Source: Sphingomonadales bacterium (GTDB taxonomy: Bacteria; Pseudomonadota; Alphaproteobacteria; Sphingomonadales; Sphingomonadaceae). Taken from it: DNA of 40,076 nucleotides. The notes under the pieces were generated by a model. It was given only the letters and a program-made list of their open reading frames with translations. It did not search any database and was not told the DNA's origin. Below are positions 1 to 6,801 of this stretch, piece by piece. Location: the NCBI GenBank assembly GCA_028871475.1, contig JAGWMZ010000033.1, positions 1 through 40,076 of the forward strand, read 5' to 3'. The position numbers and the translations under genes are program-made. Every line of letters starts with the position of its first letter. Within the stretch, counting starts at the first letter, position 1.

Positions 1-2
1 CC

Positions 3-74
3 CGCTATGAGAAAACTGACCAAAGCTACCGAGCTATGATCAATATCGCCGCGCTGAAGATTGCCATGCGCTAA
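3..74 (+). pseudogene. IS5-family transposase, C-terminal end only (cut by window edge)
   Basis: The reading frame starting at base 3 is open to a TAA at 72-74 and gives a 23-residue tail beginning RYEKTDQSYRAM and ending ALKIAMR. This is the usual C-terminus of IS5-family DDE transposases, in which an RYEK(x)nYRAM segment follows the catalytic Glu region. Only the last residues are inside the window, so it cannot be said whether the element is intact to the left. The inverted repeat at 104-181 lies 30 bp downstream and may belong to it. The family is recognised from memory of the tail motif, with no search behind it. Confidence 0.7.
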
Positions 75-103
75 ATGTCCACAAGCCTTAGAAACCTTTG
101 ATG

Positions 104-181
104 CTAGTGGATTTTACGATTTTGACATTTGCAGGCCCATCCCATCGCCAGGGGATGCAAATGTCAAAATCAATCCACTAG
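104..181. repeat. 26-bp inverted repeat bounded by CTAG (MITE-like or IS end)
   Basis: The left arm is CTAGTGGATT (104-113), an extra TTAC (114-117), then GATTTTGACATTTGCA (118-133). The right arm (156-181) is the exact complement of the two arm segments without the four extra bases. The loop is 22 nt. Both outer ends are CTAG, which fits the YTAR target duplication of the IS5 group. It lies between the stop of the transposase fragment (74) and the stop of the GGDEF-EAL gene (197-199), so it could also act as a bidirectional transcription barrier. No T-run follows on either strand. Confidence 0.6.
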
Positions 182-196
182 GCGCGCGCCGGCGCC

Positions 197-2605
197 TCAG
201 CCACGGGCGAGACCGACCAGAGGCAATGGTGCAACGGGCACCGCATCCTCATGCGACCATGGCGGAAGATCCAGCCTGTCGGCATCGTCGCCGGAGATGA
301 GCCTCGGGCGCCCCAGCAAATAGCCCTGCGCCTCGCGGCAGCCCTGTTCGCGCAGGAACGCCAACTGGTCGAGCGTCTCCACACCCTCGGCCAGCACGGG
401 AATGCTCAGGCTCTCGCCCAGCGCGAGCACGGCGCGCACGATGGCGGCCGATTGCGGCTCCTGATCCAGCTCGGTCATGAAGGAACGGTCGAGCTTGATC
501 TTGTCGAAGGGAAAGGCGCGCAGGGTGGAGAGCGAGGAATAGCCCGTCCCGAAATCATCCATCGCCACGCCAATGCCCAACGCCTTCAACTGGCGCAGGA
601 TATGGGTCGTGCGGTCCAGATCGGTGATCATCGCGGTTTCGGTGATTTCCAGCTCCAGCCTGGATGGAGAGAGGCCGGTTTCCAGCAGCACCTGAAGGAC
701 GAAGCCGGGCAGATCGACATGAGCCAGTTGCACCGGCGACAGGTTCACCGCGATCTTGTGCGGCTCCTTCCAGGCCGCCGCCTCTGCGCAGGCCTTGCGC
801 AGCACCCATTCGCCCAGCGGCAGGATCAGGCCGCATTGTTCGGCCAGCGGAATGAATTCATCGGGCGACACGCTGCTGCCATCAGGGCGCGTCCAGCGCA
901 GCAGCGCCTCATAGCCGGTGATATGCCCGGTCTGCACCGAGGCCTGCACCTGCCAATGCAGGCTGAAATGGCCCTGGTCGAGCGCTTCGCGCATCTCCTT
1001 GACCAGGCGCCGCCGCTTGCGCACCGCCTTGTCCATATCCTCCTCGTAGAAACAGACATCCGTGGCGATCGAGGATTTGGCGCGATACATGGCCAGATCG
1101 GCGTTGTTGATGAGCGTGGACATCTCCGCGCCATCCTGCGGCCAGAAGGCCACGCCCACGCTCAATCCGCAGGAGATGCTGCCATGGTCGATCTCCATGG
1201 GCGTCATCACCGCCTCGCGCAGACGGTCGACCAGATCAAGCGCCTCCTCACCTGTCTCCAGCGGGGTGAGCGCGACGAATTCATCGCCTCCCAGACGGGC
1301 CACGAATTCACCGGGCCGCAGCGCCGCCTTCATTCGCTGGGCGATATGAATCAGCAACTGGTCGCCCACCGCATGGCCGTGGGTGTCATTCACATCCTTG
1401 AACCGGTCGAGGTCGACCGCCAGCAGGGCAAGGCGCTCATGCGGACTGTCCTCGCTGGCCTGACGCGAGAGCCACTCGAGGAAAGAGGCGCGGTTGGGCA
1501 GGCCGGTCAGGCTGTCATTGCGCGCCAGATGGGCGATGCGCCGCTCCTGCGCCAGCCGCGCCCGCAGGTCGCGCACGGCATAGATCTGCTTGACGGGGCG
1601 GCTGCGCGCATCACGGCGCAACGCCACTTCCACCGGGATCGCCGGATGCGGCTGACACACCATGTTGAGCTGGGTGAGCCGATTGACCGATACCGTATCG
1701 ATCTCGGGAATCCAGTGTTCGAGCGGCTGGCCAATCAGCTTCTCGTGATCGGCACCGGCCAGCGCCGCAAAACCGGCATTGACCGCCAGAATGACACCAT
1801 CCTGCACCACCACCATGCCATCGACGCTGCCTTCCAGCAGCTCGTCAAGGTTCCGCTTGGCCTGAGCGCGCGACTGGATGTCGAGTGCACGCATGGCTCC
1901 GCCGGTGCCCAGAATGAGCAGCCCGATGCCAGCCACGGCAAAGGCCATGACCATGGTGGCGTCATGGGCGTTCATCTGCCCCGGCTCGGGCGCGAAGGGG
2001 ATGATGGTCATGGCCGCCATGCCGGTGAAATGCAGCATGACGATGCTGGCGACCATCAGGCTCACCCCCGCATAAAGGGCACCGCTGCGCCCCGCCGCGC
2101 GCGCGCGGCCAAAGGCGAGCGCCCCCAGCGCCACCGCCCCCAGCACCGATGCCACGACATAGGCCCGGTCCCACAGGATCACGCCGCGCACGGCAAAGGC
2201 CGCCATGCCGGTATAATGCATCGCGCTCACCGCCAGGCCAAAACTCGCCCCGCCGATCTCGCCCGACCAGCGCCCGTCGCGAGCCGCCAGCCAGATGGCC
2301 AGCGCGCTGCCCGCAATGGCTACCACCAGCGAAAGGCCGGTCATCATCGGGCCATAGGCGATGGCCGTGCCGGGACGATAGGCCATCATCGCCACGAAAT
2401 GGGTGCACCAGATGGTCGCACCCGTGGCGACCGCACCCATGAAGACCCAGGCCAGGCTGGCGCTGCGATCGGCAAAGCGCAGGCGCTGAAACAGGCCCAT
2501 GGTGATGGCGGAACCGATCAGGCAAAGGATGGCCGCCAGGGCGACCAGCCACACATTATGGTCCTGCGTCAGGCAGAGGACGAAGCGCATTGAGGATTGT
2601 CTCAC
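197..2605 (-). CDS. MHYT-PAS-GGDEF-EAL cyclic-di-GMP signalling protein
   Basis: This 802-residue inner-membrane protein is predicted to make and/or degrade cyclic di-GMP. The N-terminal MHYT sensor has about seven membrane segments (residues 15-235) with the repeated motifs THFVAMMA (68-75), MHYTGMAA (129-136) and LHFTGMAA (191-198), thought to bind a metal and sense a diatomic gas. A PAS-like segment follows (about 250-350). The GGDEF domain (360-525) has an intact GGDEF at 439-443, so cyclase activity is possible. The position of the inhibitory RxxD site reads RPGE (430-433), so product inhibition may be weak. The EAL domain (540-770) keeps YEALLRW (565-571), NLSP, ELEITE and DDFGTGYSSLS, all expected in an active phosphodiesterase. 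The first Met is kept; Met6 is also possible. It stands alone, converging on the IS remnant. Confidence 0.93.
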   Translation of the reverse strand: MRQSSMRFVLCLTQDHNVWLVALAAILCLIGSAITMGLFQRLRFADRSASLAWVFMGAVATGATIWCTHFVAMMAYRPGTAIAYGPMMTGLSLVVAIAGSALAIWLAARDGRWSGEIGGASFGLAVSAMHYTGMAAFAVRGVILWDRAYVVASVLGAVALGALAFGRARAAGRSGALYAGVSLMVASIVMLHFTGMAAMTIIPFAPEPGQMNAHDATMVMAFAVAGIGLLILGTGGAMRALDIQSRAQAKRNLDELLEGSVDGMVVVQDGVILAVNAGFAALAGADHEKLIGQPLEHWIPEIDTVSVNRLTQLNMVCQPHPAIPVEVALRRDARSRPVKQIYAVRDLRARLAQERRIAHLARNDSLTGLPNRASFLEWLSRQASEDSPHERLALLAVDLDRFKDVNDTHGHAVGDQLLIHIAQRMKAALRPGEFVARLGGDEFVALTPLETGEEALDLVDRLREAVMTPMEIDHGSISCGLSVGVAFWPQDGAEMSTLINNADLAMYRAKSSIATDVCFYEEDMDKAVRKRRRLVKEMREALDQGHFSLHWQVQASVQTGHITGYEALLRWTRPDGSSVSPDEFIPLAEQCGLILPLGEWVLRKACAEAAAWKEPHKIAVNLSPVQLAHVDLPGFVLQVLLETGLSPSRLELEITETAMITDLDRTTHILRQLKALGIGVAMDDFGTGYSSLSTLRAFPFDKIKLDRSFMTELDQEPQSAAIVRAVLALGESLSIPVLAEGVETLDQLAFLREQGCREAQGYLLGRPRLISGDDADRLDLPPWSHEDAVPVAPLPLVGLARG

Positions 2606-2678
2606 GGTTAGCGATCACATCGGCAGACATATCCGTGACTCGAGTAAATATATTTTAAAGGCGTTGTCAGAAGTTACC

Positions 2679-2695
2679 GGAGGGCAGGCCCCTCC
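2679..2695. other. Short hairpin just after the porin stop codon
   Basis: GGAGGG (2679-2684) and CCCTCC (2690-2695) form a 6-bp stem with a 5-nt loop, immediately beyond the porin stop (2697-2699, minus strand). No T-run follows on the minus strand, so it is only a weak terminator candidate. The rest of the 91-bp gap to the GGDEF-EAL gene shows nothing recognisable beyond an A/T-rich patch at about 2645-2660. Confidence 0.35.
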
Positions 2696-2696
2696 C

Positions 2697-4043
2697 TCAG
2701 TGCCGCAGCAGCTTCATGGCATCGACATCGAACTTGAAGCCCAGCACCCAGGCGTTGGGAATGGCGGTGGCGCGCAGCGGCGCCCCGCTCGAATCCGGGT
2801 GGAGAATATATTGCACATTGGGCGAAATCCGCAGCGCCCGACCCAATTGCGCGCCATAGGCCAGTTCCATCATGATCTCGTCATGCCCGGCATAGGCTCG
2901 CCCGCCCGCCGCCACGCGCAGCGCATTCATCCGCTCAATGGCCAGATCGCTGAAATGCTGATCATTGACCATGAAACCGATCGAATCCTCGTCGCGCCCG
3001 CGAAAGGTGCCGGTCTGCACCAGGCCAAGGTCGAAGTAATGGCTTTCCTCGACCCGGCCCGAGACATTGGTCATGGCCACGCCAAAGACCGCCAGCCCGC
3101 GCCGGCTGTGAGGATCGGGACGGGTGAGCACCTGATCAAAGCGCAGGTACAGCCCGCTGCGCCCCTTGAGCGTGGCCGACGGCCGCCCGGTCAGCGCCGC
3201 AATGCCACCGACCGTGTCACGCAGCGGATCGGCATAATCCCCCCGGTCAACCCAACCGCCAAGGATGACATGGCGCGGCAGGCGCGCCGTGTCATCATCC
3301 GAGCCATAGCCCAGTTCGAAAGGCACGATAAAGCCGGTGCCGCCCTTGAAGCTCAGGCTGGTGCCATCGTCATCGGGCGCTTTGCGGTTGGGGTTGACCT
3401 CATAGATCCCGACATGGACGAACCAATTGCGCGCCACGGTCAGCTTGGCCTTGGCCATCCAGCTTGAGGCCGGAAAATAGGTGAAGTTGCTGTCCTTGAA
3501 CACCATGGTCGGGTTGCCGCAGGTCGAGTTCGACTGGAAATGGCAATAAAGCTGCGAGTTGAGGAAATGGATGTTGGCCTGGCTCTTGCCCGCCTCGACA
3601 TCCAGCGCGCCGCCCAGCAGTTTCTGCTCCCATGTCGCAATCGCCAGATGGGTGTTTTGCGTCCCCCAGATTTCCTGCACCGAGGTGTTGTTGCCCAGCG
3701 CAATGTTCGACAGGCTGGGCCCATGACGGTTGGTCCCTGCCAGATGCAGCGTACCACCTGTCAGTCCGACAAGCTTGCCCATGTCGAAATCGACGCCGAC
3801 GTAGACCTGCCCGGCATAGGCCGCCTTTTGCCGCAATCCGCCCGTCACATTGGCCGCCGCCTCGCCGGTATAGCTGAGCGAGAGCGCAATGCCGCGCGCG
3901 GCCAATGTATCGAGCGGCGTCGCGGCGGGCGCGGGCCGCGCGACCTCTGCCGTGCCTGCCGGCACATCCTGCGCGCGGATCGCCGGCGCACATCCTGCTA
4001 TCCCCACGGCGATCATCGCCGCGAGCCCCTTCTTCGCAATCAT
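2697..4043 (-). CDS. oprB: Carbohydrate-selective porin, OprB family
   Basis: The 448-residue product is predicted to be an outer-membrane beta-barrel that lets sugars, here probably fructose, reach the periplasm. A signal peptide is visible (KK near the N-terminus, hydrophobic core, possible cleavage after AIRA at residue 24). The segment IAGC (15-18) also resembles a lipobox, which is unusual for a porin. The mature part contains OprB-like features: YTGEAAANVTGGLRQ near the start, a WEQKLLGGALDVEAGK segment, and many alternating aromatic strands such as GLYLRFDQVL. It is the last gene of the leftward fructose operon, 80 bp after fruA, and this context supports a role in fructose entry. The family assignment is good. 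The substrate is inferred from the neighbours. Confidence 0.85.
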   Translation of the reverse strand: MIAKKGLAAMIAVGIAGCAPAIRAQDVPAGTAEVARPAPAATPLDTLAARGIALSLSYTGEAAANVTGGLRQKAAYAGQVYVGVDFDMGKLVGLTGGTLHLAGTNRHGPSLSNIALGNNTSVQEIWGTQNTHLAIATWEQKLLGGALDVEAGKSQANIHFLNSQLYCHFQSNSTCGNPTMVFKDSNFTYFPASSWMAKAKLTVARNWFVHVGIYEVNPNRKAPDDDGTSLSFKGGTGFIVPFELGYGSDDDTARLPRHVILGGWVDRGDYADPLRDTVGGIAALTGRPSATLKGRSGLYLRFDQVLTRPDPHSRRGLAVFGVAMTNVSGRVEESHYFDLGLVQTGTFRGRDEDSIGFMVNDQHFSDLAIERMNALRVAAGGRAYAGHDEIMMELAYGAQLGRALRISPNVQYILHPDSSGAPLRATAIPNAWVLGFKFDVDAMKLLRH

Positions 4044-4085
4044 GGACTGATCTCTCCCGATCCTGTTCTATCGTGACAGCGCGGA

Positions 4086-4114
4086 CCTGACCGGGCAGCC
4101 GCCCGCCTGTCAGG
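4086..4114. other. Intercistronic hairpin between fruA and oprB
   Basis: CCTGACCGGGC (4086-4096) pairs with GCCCG (4101-4105) and, after a 3-nt bulge, GTCAGG (4109-4114). The loop is 4 nt. It sits in the 80-bp gap between the fruA stop and the porin start. There is no T-run. Such a structure could stabilise or process the fruBKA message relative to oprB, but that role is inferred only from position. Confidence 0.4.
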
Positions 4115-4123
4115 CCCCGCTTG

Positions 4124-5812
4124 TTACGCCAAGCCCTGCTTCTTCTTTACAAGGCCCACCAGCAGTGCGCTGACCAGCGTGCCAGCCACCAGCGCCAGCG
4201 CGTAACCCGCCAAATGGGTGACCGCGCCGGGAATGGGCAAAACGAAAATTCCGCCATGCGGCACACGCAATTCCACGCCGAAACCCATCGCGATCGCTCC
4301 GGCCGTGGCCGACCCTGCCATCAGCGAGGGGATCACGCGAAGCGGGTCACGCGCGGCAAAGGGAATGGCGCCCTCTGACACAAAGGCCAGCCCCAGCACC
4401 GCGGCCGCGCTTCCCGCCTCGCGCTCCTCAAGGGTGAAGCGATTGGCAAACAGCCGCGTCGCCAGCGCCAGCGCCAGCGGCGGCGTCATGCCGGCGGCCA
4501 TGACGGCGGCCATCGGCGTATAGACCTGGCTGGAAATCAGCGCGACGGAGAAGGCATAGGCCGCCTTGTTGACCGGGCCGCCCACGTCAAAGGCCATCAT
4601 GGCGCCCAGGATGATCCCCAGCAGCACCGCGCTCGACCCCTGCATGGCGCGCAGCCATTCGGTCAGGAAGGCCAGCGCCGCCGCCACGGGCGTGCCCACG
4701 GCATAGATCATCAACAGGCCGGTGAGCAGCGTGCCGAGCAGCGGCAGGATGAGCACCGGCTTGAGCCCGGCAAGGTTTTTGGGCAGCACGATCAGGCGGT
4801 TGAAAAGATCGACACCGTAACCCGCGATGAAGCCCGCCACGATGCCGCCCAGAAAGCCCGCCCCCAGATTGGCCGCCAGCATGCCGCCGATCATCCCCGG
4901 AGCGATGCCGGGTCGATCGGCGATGGAAAAGGCGATGTAACCGGCCAGCGCCGGCACGATCAGCGCAAAGCCACCCTTGGCACCGATGAGAAACAGCGCA
5001 TGGGCCAGCGTGCCCGCCGCCGCATCCTCATTGGCGTGAATACCGCCCAGCGCGAAGGCCAGCGCGATCAACAATCCGCCCGCCACCACGAAGGGCAGCA
5101 TGAAGGACACGCCGGTCATCAGATGCTTGTAGGGGCCAGCGCGTTTGGCACCGGTGTCGGCCGCCTCACCCGTGCCCACCGCCGCCTGCTCGACCCTGGC
5201 TTCGGCCAGCGCCTTGGCGATCAGCGCCGCGCCGCCGGTAATGGCAGGCTTGGTGTTCGAGACAAAGATGCGCTTGCCGGCAAAGCGGCTGCGATCCACC
5301 TCGCGGTCGGCCGCGATCAGCACCACATCGGCCTGCGCGATGTCTTCGGTGGTCAGAGGCGTGCCCGCGCCGACCGAGCCCTGCGTCTCGACACGCAAGG
5401 AATAGCCAAGCTGGCGCGCGCCCTCGGTCAAGCCTTCGGCGGCCATGAATGTATGGGCAATGCCCGTGGGACAGGAGGTTACCGCGACGATGCGGGGCAC
5501 GCTGGCCATCGTTTGCGCCGGGGCGGATTGCGCGCGCGTCAAGGCCGCCGCCGGATCGGCCAGGACCGCCTCCAGCGTCAGGCGACTGTGGGGACGCTGC
5601 TCGATGCTATCGCTCATGCTCTCGGGCGCGACGAGCAACAGCATGTCCTGCTCGCCCGGCGCGACGGGATTGATCACCCCATGCATGGTGCGCAGTTCAA
5701 TCTCGATGGCCTGCCCGGTGTCGCGGGCCGCGCGGCGCAGTGCCTCGCTGGCCAGAACACCCGAAACGCCGGCCTCGCCTGCCTCCACGATCGCAAAGAT
5801 CGGTTTCATCAT
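4124..5812 (-). CDS. fruA: PTS fructose transporter subunit EIIBC
   Basis: The 562-residue inner-membrane permease takes fructose from the periplasm and releases fructose 1-phosphate. Residues 1-100 look like a degenerate first IIB domain without an active cysteine. The second IIB domain starts near 106 and holds the phospho-accepting Cys114 in VTSCPTGIAHTFMAAE, the fructose-class IIB signature. After a linker (about 205-225) comes the IIC domain (225-560) with about ten membrane segments and the stretch FDVGGPVNKAAYAF that is typical of fructose IIC. Length matches FruA of other proteobacteria. The start overlaps the fruK stop by 4 bp, so translation is probably coupled. It belongs to the fruB-fruK-fruA-oprB operon and is presumably controlled by the LacI-type regulator at 9464. 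Confidence 0.95.
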   Translation of the reverse strand: MMKPIFAIVEAGEAGVSGVLASEALRRAARDTGQAIEIELRTMHGVINPVAPGEQDMLLLVAPESMSDSIEQRPHSRLTLEAVLADPAAALTRAQSAPAQTMASVPRIVAVTSCPTGIAHTFMAAEGLTEGARQLGYSLRVETQGSVGAGTPLTTEDIAQADVVLIAADREVDRSRFAGKRIFVSNTKPAITGGAALIAKALAEARVEQAAVGTGEAADTGAKRAGPYKHLMTGVSFMLPFVVAGGLLIALAFALGGIHANEDAAAGTLAHALFLIGAKGGFALIVPALAGYIAFSIADRPGIAPGMIGGMLAANLGAGFLGGIVAGFIAGYGVDLFNRLIVLPKNLAGLKPVLILPLLGTLLTGLLMIYAVGTPVAAALAFLTEWLRAMQGSSAVLLGIILGAMMAFDVGGPVNKAAYAFSVALISSQVYTPMAAVMAAGMTPPLALALATRLFANRFTLEEREAGSAAAVLGLAFVSEGAIPFAARDPLRVIPSLMAGSATAGAIAMGFGVELRVPHGGIFVLPIPGAVTHLAGYALALVAGTLVSALLVGLVKKKQGLA

Positions 5813-6801
5813 GCTTCTCCCGCCTGGCCCGCGCTGACTGTTTCAGCTACGGCGTCGATGACAGTGATGGCCACATCCTCGCTCAGCGCGTGGACGGTGG
5901 TGATGCCCGGCAGATGCGGCCCGGGACGGCCCAGCTTGGCCACGGCAAAGGCGGTGGCGAGACGCGCCGTCCGCTCCAGCCCGGCGCCTTCCAGCATGGC
6001 TGCGGCGAGGCCCGCCACCATCGCATCGCCCGCGCCCACCGTGCTGGCCAGTTCGCCCACCGCCAGACGCGCCAGCAAGGCGCAATCGCCCGAGAGAAAC
6101 AAGGCGCCCTCCTCGCCCATCGAGACCACCACAAGCTGGATGCCGCGCGCGAGCAAGGCCCCCCCGCAGCGGATCACCTCGGCAGTGCTTGCCAGCGGCT
6201 CGCCCGCCCATGCGGCCAGTTCGCGGCGGTTGGGCTTGATCACATCGGGCAGCACATCGCCGCGCAGGGCATGGTCGAGCGGCAGCCCGCTGGTATCGAG
6301 GATCGTCATGGCACCTGCTGCCCGCAGGCGCGCAACCATGCGGCCATAGACATCCATGTCGCATCCAGGCGGCAGACTGCCCGACAGCACGACCAAAGCA
6401 TCGGGACCGGCAAAACCATCGAGAGCGGCCATGACGCGCGCTTCCTCCGCCTCGCCCATGCACAGTCCGTCCATGTTGATGTCGGTGGTTTCGCCCGCAT
6501 CCACGATCTTGATGTTGACGCGGGTGGAACCGGGGACGCGTTCGAAGCGATCGGTGATGGATTTGGTCGCGCAGAGCGCTTCGAACGGCGCGGCATTGTC
6601 AGCGCCCAGCAGGCCCGTCACCGTCACCGGCACGCCCCAGTCGGCAAGGCAACTGGCGACATTGACGCCCTTGCCGCCCGGGTCCTGCCGGACAGCGCGC
6701 GCGCGATGCACCTCGCCGCGCGTCAGATGGTCGACCATGATCGTCTGGTCGATGGCCGGGTTGAAGGTGACAGTGGCCACCCGCTGCGGGGTTTTCATCA
6801 C
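5809..6801 (-). CDS. fruK: 1-phosphofructokinase
   Basis: The 330-residue cytoplasmic sugar kinase of the PfkB/ribokinase family converts fructose 1-phosphate and ATP to fructose 1,6-bisphosphate. Family marks are TFNPAIDQT near the N-terminus, the PfkB signature 1 segment DPGGKGVNVA (40-49), and signature 2 with the catalytic base Asp259 in TVGAGDAMVAG. IKPNRREL (188-195) is a usual PfkB segment. Its stop overlaps the fruA start by 4 bp and its start overlaps the fruB stop (6798-6801), so the three genes form a tightly coupled unit. Placement between EIIA-HPr-EI and EIIBC separates this enzyme from 6-phosphofructokinase-2 or tagatose kinases, which have similar sequences. Confidence 0.95.
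   Translation of the reverse strand: MMKTPQRVATVTFNPAIDQTIMVDHLTRGEVHRARAVRQDPGGKGVNVASCLADWGVPVTVTGLLGADNAAPFEALCATKSITDRFERVPGSTRVNIKIVDAGETTDINMDGLCMGEAEEARVMAALDGFAGPDALVVLSGSLPPGCDMDVYGRMVARLRAAGAMTILDTSGLPLDHALRGDVLPDVIKPNRRELAAWAGEPLASTAEVIRCGGALLARGIQLVVVSMGEEGALFLSGDCALLARLAVGELASTVGAGDAMVAGLAAAMLEGAGLERTARLATAFAVAKLGRPGPHLPGITTVHALSEDVAITVIDAVAETVSAGQAGEA

Noticed and set aside
251..2593. A 780-codon open frame antisense to the GGDEF-EAL gene
   Set aside because: It mirrors the codon pattern of the real gene on the other strand, and its product is rich in His, Arg and Gln with no domain, typical of high-GC shadow frames.
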